Positions 1-31,567 of a stretch of DNA of 64,000 bases are shown in pieces. The notes under the pieces were generated by a model, which was not told the origin of the DNA, did no database searches, and saw nothing but the letters and a program-made list of their open reading frames with translations. The DNA is from Brugia malayi (lineage: Eukaryota > Nematoda > Chromadorea > Rhabditida > Onchocercidae), in the NCBI RefSeq assembly GCF_000002995.4, contig NW_025062285.1, forward strand, positions 515,480 to 579,479, written 5' to 3'. The translations under genes were made by a program, and so were the position numbers. The number at the start of each line of letters is the position of its first letter. The stretch's first letter is position 1.

Positions 1-135
1 TTAGCATTACCATTTACTATAGATATAACGCAGATCAAAGAGTATTTCAGAACTTTCACCAAGAAATTTAGTGACGTGAAAATTATTCACGTATCACCTA
101 ACTACTATTACGGGATGCAAGTTTTGGTGGAATAA
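1..135 (+). CDS. 3' terminal exon of an unidentified protein gene (partial)
   Basis: Frame 1 is open from the first base for 44 codons and ends with TAA at 133-135. The reading is rich in aromatic and beta-branched residues (for example IKEYFRTFTKKF and VSPNYYYGMQVLVE at the very end), which looks like real protein rather than chance. The gene starts outside the window, so neither the splice acceptor nor the rest of the protein can be seen. It is convergent with the dapk-1 type gene that ends at 960. I do not recognise the family. Confidence 0.5.
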   Translation, partial: LALPFTIDITQIKEYFRTFTKKFSDVKIIHVSPNYYYGMQVLVE

Positions 136-959
136 TTAAATCGCTAAAACAGATGAGTGAGTAAGTTTCAACTCGCTCATCTCACCATCTATCATCTAAG
201 TAAATCACATTGTCGTGTTGTAACATGGCATGTTCTAATCATTTGCTGAACATGTTACAGTTAGTAAATCAATTCGAACAATTAAGCAACATATTTTACA
301 TTAATACATGAGTATAGGTCACACGTTACTCTCGGGATTTCCAGATGCAATATGTAAGGAATGGAAGGTTAAGAATGAATGTCACAACAATTAAAAGGTA
401 TAATATCTGGTCGGGAAACAAATCAAGGATACCTCTCTAACCTAAGTTTCTTCTTTCTCTTCAACTACTGCAAATTTGTACAATAAAAAAGACTTGCAAA
501 ACGATCGAATGCGTCAATAAGTTAATCAATTATAAGAAAAACGAATTTGAAAAAATGAATTGAGGAGATAGAAAAGAAGGAATAGCACATTCGAAAGAAA
601 AAAAAAACGAAGTAAGGCCTTATCCAAAAATCAAAAAATCCCGGAGTTTATTAGTATTATGAGGATCCATTCCACTGCAACAAAATGAAAATGATAAAAA
701 CTATCCTTGAACAGTTATCTTATAGCATTATAGATATAAGCAAAAAAATTTAATTGAATTTCTCAGGAAGAACTGAGATTAAAGAGATGAATAGAAACAG
801 CTGGAGTGATGAATTTGTAGCATTATATGATAGCAGGTACAACGAGCAACTTTAGACAGTTAGCATAGAAACTTTTAATTAATAATTAATAGAAACCAAT
901 AGTGATACATTTTAATTAATTTAAATCATTCTAGTTCCAAACAACACTTGCATCTCCCG
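136..959. other. Convergent intergenic spacer / 3' UTRs
   Basis: AT-rich sequence between two convergent genes, with no open frame worth calling. It should hold both 3' untranslated regions. On the minus strand an AATAAA hexamer lies at 652-647, about 310 bases past the kinase stop codon, and is a reasonable poly(A) signal for that gene. Confidence 0.5.
647..652 (-). terminator. Candidate poly(A) signal for the dapk-1 type gene
   Basis: AATAAA on the minus strand, about 308 bases downstream of the stop codon. AATAAA is common by chance in AT-rich DNA, so this is only a plausible site. Confidence 0.3.
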
Positions 960-21220
<20,261 letters not shown>

Positions 21221-24200
21221 AGTTCACCTAATCTACCTTGTCGCAATTTTCATAATACTCACTTCGTCCACTTATTCTCCTCAATCGACGACAGTACTGC
21301 GCAGTGCAATACTGCCAGCTGAACAAATATCTACCTTTGAAATTATATGCTTCCTACTGAATATAGACGTGAGGTACGTCTGTTGTTTACCTTGTGTCCA
21401 AGTTATGTCACCAGTAACTGCGTTATTTTCTCGGGAAAAATACCGAGAGAGATATAGTCGATTCAGTATGCGATTCAACGGGAAGGTTTATCGATTACAG
21501 GACATCTTTATCAGTAAAATGACTGTTTTCAAGTAGAGTTAAGGAAGATGATGAGTTGAGTAGAAGGAAAGAAAGTATAAAATCAACCAATCGCTAACAT
21601 TATCTCTTCCATTAGAAGCTGAAAATTTGCATATTTAGAAATAAATAACCGCGAAACGCTATACAACAAAAGTGGTCGCATGCATGATAAAAGGAACAAT
21701 TAATACAGACTTTGCTTAAATAAGACATTTTCGAGACTTTGCTTTGCCGTTTCATCTTCCCGCTTTATTCACATGCTGCCATAATAATTAGAAATAGTAA
21801 TTGTATTAAGCTATCAGCCTACCGTGTCACATCCCTCTTTAACACAAGAAATAGCTGATATATTTTTGATCGAAGCTAAGTGATATACGACGTAAGCAGC
21901 AATGTGATGCATAAAGTTCAAAATTAAATTCTCTTTAACTAAGAATTATAAATTATTCAAATTGGTAAGGAATCATATTATGGGCAATGATATGAAGAGA
22001 ATTACCACGAATCTACAAATTATGACAATTAACATTTAGTTTTATTAATTGTGAATTTGATTAGAAGGATTTAATTTGATTGAATTTCATTCGAAATTTT
22101 TCAAGAATTCCAGAAATTTGAAACGTTTGTATTTCAAGAGTAGCACAAAATGAATGAGTACGGCTACCTGTGAAGAAAAGCAGGAATGGTAGTGATGACA
22201 CGTCAGCAAGCGTATCAATCAAAGTTTTAATTTAGACTTTATGTGCAGGTGCACAGGAATAAACCGACAATCAGTTCTTAATTTGGTTTGATAAAAAAGA
22301 CAGACGCCGTCAAATTTCGTTTAATCTATTTCTATAGAGACAAAATTGAGATGAACGCGTGAGTGTGAGTTACTGATGAAATAATTTTGCTATGATATTA
22401 AAACATACCCACACACACACATACATACATATACATGCATGCACAGACACAGACACCCGCATCTCGTATGTCATTGAATGCATCAATCAAACAGGAATAA
22501 ATAAGGCACCGTGACAGAAGTGAACTGCGGAGTCAACGAACCGTCACGCAGATAACGCATGCGGTATTGCTGAAGGTTCCGAAATTTATAAGAAGTCTAA
22601 ATGTATTGTATGCATCCGTGTATCATGGTTGGGAGGAGGAAAGAGAGAAGAGTCTCAGTCTCGGGTTCAGTCCCGAGCAGACTGCTTGTGATATCGGTGA
22701 ATGAATCGGTTGACAAGCAGGTAAGTTGCGAAAGAGGCCATGGAGTGTGACACTGCAATTACCACCAACGTAGCAGATGAGCTCGAAACGGCGCAGTATT
22801 TCATCTACCGAATGTTCAATGAGCGCATCAGAAAACGAGTATGTAATCAGTTATTCTAAAACCTTTCATGTGTTAGTCACAGTATACATCTTTTTCGTAT
22901 ACGTATTAAACGTGATACGTGTAACTAACAGCAAACTATCTTCGTTTTGCAACGTGGATGGAAACAAATTGAATGTAAGTAACAATTGAAGAGGGAAACA
23001 ATCGGAACAAATGGTAGAGATGTGTCTTCCCATGCAGTGAAGCACTGACGGATCTCTTTTCTAACATTGTTGGCTAGATTAAATGTTTCAGATGAAACAG
23101 TGAAGTGTCATTTTTATAAAAATAAGCCTCAAAGAATATTTTCAGAAAGTTGGCTAAAAGGAAGCACTGAAATTGGAAAAGACAACAAGTTAGCAGTAAA
23201 GTGAATGTAGCAAAAAGGTTCGCTGGTCAACAACTGCTGTATTTCAAGATCAGAAGCAATGCTCTTTTTCCTGTTCACGAGAACTTCATACGAGTAAGAA
23301 ATAAAAAGAGCACATCAAAATTTCAAGAAGATTAAACTGACTACAATTTAAATAAACTTACAAATTTTCAAAACAACACATAAGCGAAATTTGAATTGTG
23401 CAAACAAATATTTCATCACTATTAAATAGATAACACAACGATTCTCTCCAAGGTGAAAAGAGTTGCTAGTGCTATAAGGTTACGTAGAATGAGTCACTAC
23501 TGATTCAGGTATGTAAACGTCACACGATGCATAGAAACACGTGACAGTTGTAATACGTCAAAATATGGCTCATTCTTGAATAAGAAAAAAAAAACACGGA
23601 GACCAGAAGAGGGACTATTTAGCTGGCAGACTGACAGGACAGGAAAAGAGGAATGCATCTCAGGGAGGAGAGATGAAATTTTGGAAACAATCAATGGAAT
23701 TACACAGCACAAGCACGTCACACTCCCGAAGGTAAGTACTGTTTGAGTGTGTGTTGAAAGTACACAAGCGGTGAGGGAGTGTCGGCTACCTTATGGGAAT
23801 TTGCAGATATTTCTGAAGAAACAGAAACAGACTTCTCGAGAATCGCTCTTCTTTCTTCTTCCAGGGCATCCTGAACCTGTGGATCCTTTGTCTTACTTCA
23901 CACTTTCAACCGAATTGAAGGAAATCTGACCAGAAGTTGGTTAGTTTGTCGCTAACGGTCAAACTTATTCATCCACATATATATAACTTATATCTACTTA
24001 TCTACCATTTATCAACATATAATTTTTTTGCACCCTTAACTGACCACAACATTCACACTGACCAAATCCTTACAACACTGCACTGAATTCAGAGTTGATA
24101 ACACTATTCTGATGACATTCTCGGCTTGCATTACATTCACCGTTACCTGCCATAAACTTTTGCCATAAATCTATCCATTTTCCGATATTTCCCACTTTCA

Positions 24201-24844
24201 ATAGTCGACTGGAGCATTCCCGCCACTCATATATTGAGCAGTACATTTGGAACTGCCACTAACGACTGTGTTGTCTCTTGGCTGTCCAGCAAGATCATTT
24301 CTAGTAGCGTAAGTTAACATCTCGGGATCAACATGGCAGTGACACGACAATAAGAGGTAACGATCATTACAGTCCATAATGTCATCTCTCTCTCAGTTTC
24401 GAAGGTTGGAGGTAACACGGATTTCCTCTTTCTTTTCCTTTGAAACAGTAAATGGAAAGGTAAAAAGCTTCGAATATGTTGAATTCATTGTCAAATCATT
24501 CGATGCATTCTCGATTCGCCATGCAACCAGAAACAGATCAAAAGACAGCGTCACGCAACATTCTTCGTGCAAGTCATCAATGACAATCATTAGTGTTGTC
24601 ATCTGTACTGTCGTAGGTTTATCATAAAAAAGCTTTCGAGATAAAATGGACGCTATTACAACATCAAAGGAGCAAATCGAGGAATACCACCAACCGAATG
24701 ACTCACTGGTGACTGCCGGTCGGTCACTCATGGCAAAGTGGCTTTTTAACTATGCTTAAGCAAGAAGAACAAAACATGCACTTTACACCGATGAAAATTT
24801 CACACTGATTTAGCTCGAAGAAGTGAAAAGAACTATCAGACGTT
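21221..24844. other. Upstream region of the dapk-1 type gene
   Basis: Non-coding as far as I can tell. It contains a CA/TACA simple repeat at 22405-22456. A short plus-strand frame from ATG 22777 (MSSKRRSISSTECSMSASEN) runs into a good donor (GA|GTATGT), but no following exon could be found, so it is not called. Promoter and 5' UTR of the kinase gene should lie here, but I see no defined element. Confidence 0.4.
22405..22456. repeat. Simple repeat (CA)n / (ATAC)n
   Basis: Short ACACAC/ATACATAC tract upstream of the dapk-1 type gene. Confidence 0.8.
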
Positions 24845-25859
24845 ACGACTTATTTTTGGAACATACGACAAGTCTTGCACTAACTACCTCTCCAACGTGT
24901 CACACGACTTATTTTTGGAACATACGACAAGTCTTGCACTAACTACCTCTCCAACGTGTCACACGACTTATTTTTGGAACATACGACAAGTCTTGCACTA
25001 ACTACCTCTCCAACGTGTCACACGACTTATTTTTGGAACATACGACAAGTCTTGCACTAACTACCTCTCCAACGTGTCACACGACTTATTTTTGGAACAT
25101 ACGACAAGTCTTGCACTAACTACCTCTCCAACGTGTCACACGACTTATTTTTGGAACATACGACAAGTCTTGCACTAACTACCTCTCCAACGTGTCACAC
25201 GACTTATTTCTGGAACATACGACAAGTCTTGCACTAACTACCTCTCCAACGTGTCACACGACTTATTTCTGGAACATACGACAAGTCTTGCACTAACTAC
25301 CTCTCCAACGTGTCACACGACTTATTTCTGGAACATACGACAAGTCTTGCACTAACTACCTCTCCAACGTGTCACACGACTTATTTTTGGAACATACGAC
25401 AAGTCTTGCACTAACTACCTCTCCAACGTGTCACACGACTTATTTTTGGAACATACGACAAGTCTTGCACTAACTACCTCTCCAACGTGTCACACGACTT
25501 ATTTTTGGAACATACGACAAGTCTTGCACTAACTACCTCTCCAACGTGTCACACGACTTATTTCTGGAACATACGACGAGTCTTGCACTAACTACCTCTC
25601 CAACGTGTCACACGACTTATTTCTGGAACATACGACGAGTCTTGCACTAACTACCTCTCCAACGTGTCACACGACTTATTTCTGGAACATACGACGAGTC
25701 TTGCACTAACTACCTCTCCAACGTGTCACACGACTTATTTCTGGAACATACGACGAGTCTTGCACTAACTACCTCTCCAACGTGTCACACGACTTATTTC
25801 TGGAACATACGACGAGTCTTGCACTAACTACCTCTCCAACGTGTCACACGACTTATTTC
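24845..25859. repeat. 59-bp minisatellite, 17 full copies plus 12 bases
   Basis: A unit beginning ACGACTTATTTTTGGAACAT repeats head to tail with an exact period of 59 bases: copies start at 24845, 24904, 24963 and so on to 25789, and a partial copy starts at 25848. Copies are almost identical and differ at two sites, TTTTTGG/TTTCTGG and GACAAG/GACGAG. By copy the order is TA x6, CA x3, TA x3, CG x5. The unit contains the odd palindrome CGTGTCACACG at its border and CAAGTCTTG inside. It lies 3.6 kb upstream of the dapk-1 type start codon. No open frame crosses it. Confidence 0.97.
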
Positions 25860-27194
25860 CAAACAATGAGTTAACATGCAGGAAAGGATGCTTACTCATC
25901 AAGCGTAAAGCAACACGCGTATTATCATTTCAACTGTCGCTTTCTGAGAATAATATTAGCAGAGGAAAGGCTGTCTAACTTGAGGGACTGTCCACTCTCA
26001 CCTGCATGACACGACGAGTTTGCTGAAAGAGAGATGGCATGCAATTGCTTTTTGTTTTACTTTGGTACGTCTACTGCTTTAATTACCTAAGTCATTTGTC
26101 ATAAATTTGTCAGTTTTATATCCCGGTTCAAAGACAGAGTGATAGGACTACGAAATCCTGGAATCAATCCGATCGCTGCAAGAAGCATCAGTCGAAAAAT
26201 CCGGTTGGAATATGAAGTGAGATAAGTGACAGATAAGGGCCACAACTGCCCAACGGCTAGATCAGTAAGTTGACATTTAACTCGGTGATAGGAACTGAAA
26301 TAACTCAGCAAACAAACAAGCAAATGGATGAATAAGCAGCAGCTGCGTAAATAATCAAATAAGGTTGAAGTGCAGCAACACAACCCTACCTTTATACTTC
26401 CTGACCTTCTCTGCTCTGTACTGATGAAGAGAGGAGGAATGCGGGAAGGAACAAATATCGATTAAAATATTTTCACGAAATGAAATGACGTTCCTGTGTA
26501 ACAGTTAGGAAGAAGAAAGGAAGACCGAAATGCTAGTGGCAGTTAAGTACGGCCAATTATAAAGTAGTACTTTGGATGGATGATGGAAGTGTTGTCGGAG
26601 TAGCAGCATCAATCAATTTAATCCAATCAAAAGATCTGATCGAGTTTGATCGATTCAGTGGGTTTCATTGGCACAACACACTACAACCCAGCACATTCGT
26701 CATCACTCATTTCGATATTATGCTTTTCCGCTCAACCCGCTGTCAGCAAACCGCTGATATAATTAATACTCATCATATTCCTTTTTGCTCACACAAATGA
26801 AGGACGGTTACCTTCCCTCGACCAAACAGTCATTTGTCCTTGCTGTGTGACCCTGATGACCTTATTGTGAGGGCAGAAGGATGGGCACACCAATACAAAC
26901 ACACTCTCTTTCGACCAGAACTTGATCATCCACTGTTCTCAATTCTATGTCATATCAGCTATGTTTGTCATCGAGTGCTATCATTTTTCCCTTTCCACTC
27001 TCCGCCCAAAAAAGAAATCGAAAATATCGAAAACTAGTATGTGAAGCATTTCTGAGTACAGATATCAACAAGAGTTGATGCCACCTGTGAATGCTACAGA
27101 TAAAGGATTGCCCGGTAAGACTACCAGTTCCAGCCTTGAAGCCATTCATGCTCCAAGAGCTTCCTGGCCGGAGATACTTGAGACAGTGTCTCAC

Positions 27195-27260
27195 CTGCGT
27201 CGTCTACCCCCAGTACCGGACAAGAGGATAATCGGATGGGTTAGCGATAAGCTACTGCTG
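27195..27260 (-). other. Orphan exon candidate
   Basis: On the minus strand a CTCAACAG acceptor precedes an open 66-base stretch reading SSSLSLTHPIILLSGTGGRR, followed by the donor CAG|GTGAGA. Both splice sites are good and the frame looks coding. The opposite strand is also open here, however, and no partner exon was found. It could be an upstream exon of the kinase gene, a non-coding RNA exon, or chance. Confidence 0.25.
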
Positions 27261-28082
27261 CTGTTGAGAAGAGGATCGTGTAGGTCAAACAATTGAAACC
27301 GACAAAAAGTTCGAAATCTGTGGTCTAATTGACTAGCGTAGAGTGAATGATAATTAATTAGCTGAAAAACCTTGCTACCTACTCTCTTATCTCTCACTTC
27401 ATTTTAATGCGACAGCACTACAGTTCTAGGTTGATTCTTAGTTCATCAAATTACCATGATGAAATAAACTTTGCACCACTTATCATTTAAATGAAAGCTT
27501 ATGTTTTCTTGCAATGTGAACATGAAATCTTCAAAGAAAGAAATGTAAATATATACTGTCTCTTCTAAAAGCATACATTATTGAACTATTCAAAAAAAAG
27601 AGGAAGTAAAAGATATACTGCAATGAGCTCTAGCCAAATTGAGGATTGGACAAAAGACAAAAGATGGTGACACATAGTCAAGGACTAGAAAATTTCTTAT
27701 AAAGTCGCATATAGCTTCTCTCTTTATAATGCGAGTGGAAGTGAGTTCGCACTACTGATCACCGACTGGACAGATCCAGAGATTTTGAGAAATGATGACA
27801 AATAACAATTTGTTGGAAAATGACAGTACCTCGTCTTACCGACAATGAGGTCAACAATTCAACATTTACGGTTCAATGTTCCATCTTCCCTTCAATCATT
27901 CAGTGTTCAAAAGATAGGATTTTCCAGCAATTTGAGGACAGATTAGTTTTGCGCGAAACATAAAGTAGCACTTCTGAGAGCGTTTCTTGAAATCTCTACC
28001 AGTCACTTTCCTGCTATTGTGGAGGGAAGGGAAGTAGGCAAATACAGGAAATGTTTCGTTTAACAAAACACTGAAGAATGGG

Positions 28083-28102
28083 CGATGACGATGATGATGG
28101 TG

Positions 28103-28134
<32 letters not shown>

Positions 28135-28149
28135 GATGATGATGATGAA
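28083..28149. repeat. Simple repeat (GATAAT)n / (GAT)n
   Basis: About 65 bases of GATAATGATAAT and GATGAT. Poly-Ile, poly-Ser and poly-His frames across it are artefacts. Confidence 0.9.
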
Positions 28150-28620
28150 TAAATGTGAGAGGAGAAACAGGTAGCAGAAAAGAGACCGTCCAAAAATGAA
28201 AGTGGAACCACCTTTCCGAGATTCTCCACAGCCCTTCCTCACCCATCAGGTGTACCTCAGGTGGTACCTCGGACCGAACCCAACATGGTAAGCGAAAAGT
28301 TAATCGACGACCTGTCCGCCTGCTTGCAAATGTCACTCCATATTCTGCATACCGACTGTCTCTCTCTGTCTCTCTCTGCATATATGCCAGAGAGCATTAT
28401 GTACACTGAATTTTGTGAATTGAATGAATGTCTCTCTCTCCGACCAACCCGACCCGACGGCCTTATTTTCCTGACAGAATCAGAACCAGTTATCGCTACT
28501 GATTACTGCCATTATCATCAATAGCACCAGTGCTTCGAAAAATCACCACTGTCACCTCACTGTCGCCAGCATCACATCGTAGAGAAAAAGGCTCATAAAA
28601 AGAAGGCTCTCGAGTGTCAC

Positions 28621-28692
28621 TCTCGAGTTCCTTCAAAATCTGTCTATCGTATCGGGTTCTCGAGTTCCTTCAAAATCTATCTGTCATATCAA
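28621..28692. repeat. 37-bp direct repeat, two copies
   Basis: The copies begin TCTCGAGTTCCTTCAAAATC at 28621 and 28658, differ at a few bases and lie head to tail in the intergenic region. Confidence 0.75.
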
Positions 28693-29731
28693 AATCATAT
28701 CGGCTTTTAAGCTGAAGATTTCGAGGACTTTATTTTTTTACAGGGATCAAATCATTATTATTACACATCTAACAACTGAAAGATCCCTTTCTTTTAAATC
28801 AGCAAAATCATTGGTAAGAGACGGATGTGAAATCGTACCATTGCACTGTTACCTAAAATTTCCCGAACAGTAATTCACTTCTGAAATGACGTAGCCTGGA
28901 ATTTTTCTATTTTGTCCATTCATTATTATTCGTGCTTTGAACGTATCATTACACCTTACTAATTTCCTTGAAGCCAACGGAACAAATCACTCGTACGTTA
29001 GGTCATCACGTGAGCGCGTCAAAATTCACTAAAGACAATAATGAACATTAGAATGTCAATGTAAGCGATGAAAATGTAGAAATATTTGACAGCTGAGCAA
29101 TGTAGAAAAGTGCTGGCAGAAAAATGTGAGGAAGAGGGAAAGTAGCGAACAACCGTGCATGTTTCTGAGAGTGATCAGATGCAGTTAAGTTGACTCGAAC
29201 GAGTCGAGCCAAGTCGAATTGAGCCAAGCCGAGAATTACCTGTCACGGCAAATGACACTTTTCATTACCATCATCACATAGCTGGTTCATGTCACATCAC
29301 ACACACACACACACGTATGTATAATCACGCGGATACGTCAACGAAACGAAATACATCCGTCTTCTTCACTTAGTGCTTAGCAGCTAACCTCAACATTGTT
29401 CTTGTCTTCTCTAAGCATTAATTGATCATTATGATTCGAGATCCGCCTGTCGGGCAAATATTTCGTTAAATGCGAGAAAAGAAGAGACTGCACTCACTGT
29501 TTGCAGTTGATTTTACTTTACGGAAAGCAGATCTCGGATTTAGCCGGATTGTTCAACGGCGCTACCAAATAGCTAATTTCTGATATCACATGGAGTGACA
29601 GGGAACAATACGGGTAAATGGATGATTTGAGAGAAATACTGCGGGAAATGAAATAACTCTGTTGGATTTATTCATGCATGCATCCCCGTTATTTACAGCG
29701 GGATAGGAGATGATAATAGGAGAGGACACAC

Positions 29732-29813
29732 CTGGCAGGTTGCTCATAGCAACCTTCAAGCGATGCCGAACAAACCACAAACATCCACTTTTCAGCTTAT
29801 TCCAGAAAATTGT
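29732..29813 (-). other. Orphan exon candidate
   Basis: An 82-base minus-strand stretch bounded by a pyrimidine-rich tract with acceptor ATCTCAG and a donor CAG|GTGTGT. It reads TIFWNKLKSGCLWFVRHRLK and then VAMSNLPG. A frame starting with ATG at 29978 lies just upstream. I could not join them into a consistent gene. Confidence 0.25.
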
Positions 29814-31567
29814 CTGAGATATAATTCGAGATAGGAAGGTTGGAACAGAGAAAGAAAGGAAGAGAGTGAATCTGCACAAATGGCAAAGTTTAATTCCAAA
29901 TCGTTGCTGCGTCCGGTAGTTCGGCGAAGGGTTTTCAGCAGGAACTGACGTACTTGACCTGACCGGAGATGTTTTCATTAATCGAGGAGTAAAGCAGGCC
30001 TAGGCTCAGCTCAGACTGCTCATGTAATGTGGCAACAGCTGCGGAAGTTAAGATGAGATAGAGAAGTGAGAGATCAATTGAAATGCTGCTAACATGACCC
30101 GAAAGCTGAACTTTTCAAATTTCAGCTGTATATAAAAGCAACTGTAGGAAAATATTACTGAAAATAGCTGCTAAAATTGTGAAAGATGACAATTTATGAG
30201 TAATTTTAGCATTCTGTAGATCTCATGAATTCTCCAACATTTCAAGACAGAGCCATTTCTCGAACTGAAAATGCTTTCCAAAACGAACAACCTGAAATGT
30301 CCGGTAGCAGTGATGATAGACTGCTTTTCATGCTGTCGTAAGTAAAGAGAGTTGTTTTCATCAGTAACGAATTCGTCAAGAAAGCAATAGGAGATTTCCG
30401 TGTAAAAGATGATCAGTGAACAGAAAATTGTAGTGTAAGACGGAGAAGTACTGAGATCAATAACAATGGAGTATTAATTTCCCACCTGACAGCTCCCATC
30501 TAATTTGGTCTTCATTGAGGTAGGAGTTCCTTCTGCTGTCTCTATTCTTAGTCCTCAGTAAGGAGTAATTGATTTCACTGTCCTTAATGAGCTTTCTAAA
30601 ATTGCGGAAAGCCTTTAGCCGCCATATAAGCAACTCTAATACCACATAAGCAATCATCATGATGTCCAAGGGAAAGGGACAAAGCTCGTAAGAGAGAAAT
30701 AAATCTCTTTCGTTCTTTTATTCCGGTTCAATTCTTACACTGTGTATGTCCCCACTCCTCCGATATGGCTTAATACCAGTGATATAGCGAGTTTAGAACC
30801 ACCCAAGCACCACTGAGGAACCTAGTCTCCAGTCCTGCTACAGATCTCTTCCTTTATCTTACTGTCCCATTTTACTTTACTCCGAATAGTCGATGATTTA
30901 CTCAGTTCACTTTAAAACCAATACTATGACGGAGCACACACTATTATCGCCTTTTCGTTGATTTTGTTCTGAACCACACTGCACCGTACCCTCTTACAAG
31001 ACCGGATCAAACTGCATTATTTCACTTGCCAACAGCTCTTCAATTAACAAATAAGAGTAATTCTTCCGTCAATAACAACCAAAACTTGACAATCTTGTAA
31101 CTGTAACAACCTTCCATTCTCGATATGGATTTCAACACAACTGAATTCATTCAATTCAGTGAATAACCTAGACTTCAATGATTATAGATTATCCACTTTA
31201 TGCGAAACTACTTACGATAATGATAAAGGAGAGCGATCATCGACTGGTGATACGATCCTTCCCAGTGAATGAGTGATCATCAAAGATCAACACTAATGAG
31301 TGTAAAGAAAGGAATTTTTTAATAAATACCTTTCAGAATAACCTTTCAACATCATAGGTTTTCTGAAAAATGAAAATCGGACGCTTTTAATTGCTGGTCG
31401 TCTTCATGATTCACATCTAATTGTGCAGAGCTCAGCATTTTTAATATTATGATTGGCAACAAAGTGAGAAGGACCATACGAATTTACATCAGAAATTTTC
31501 ATTTCAAATTCCCAAACAACGAAGAAAAAATCTAACAATATAATAAAACTTAATGAAGACAATTGTA

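Larger units (their letters stand above)
25860..31567. other. Intergenic region between the two main genes
   Basis: About 5.7 kb with no complete gene. It holds short simple repeats (GATAAT-type at 28083-28149, AC at 29297-29313), a 37-bp direct repeat at 28621-28692, and two orphan exon candidates on the minus strand, listed separately. Upstream exons of the kinase gene could lie here. Confidence 0.4.

Noticed and set aside
22777..22989. Plus-strand ATG frame with a following donor site
   Set aside because: The first 20 residues look plausible and a donor follows, but no downstream exon could be found.
24845..25859. Regular direct repeats resembling a CRISPR array
   Set aside because: The whole 59-base unit repeats with no unique spacers, no cas genes are near and the genome is eukaryotic. 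It is a minisatellite.
27075..27296. 73-codon plus-strand frame opposite the orphan exon
   Set aside because: Reads like protein in part, but lacks splice context. It competes with the minus-strand exon candidate and cannot be decided from sequence.
28014..28381. Minus-strand frames with His, Ser or Ile runs
   Set aside because: Low-complexity translation of the GATAAT repeat in three frames.
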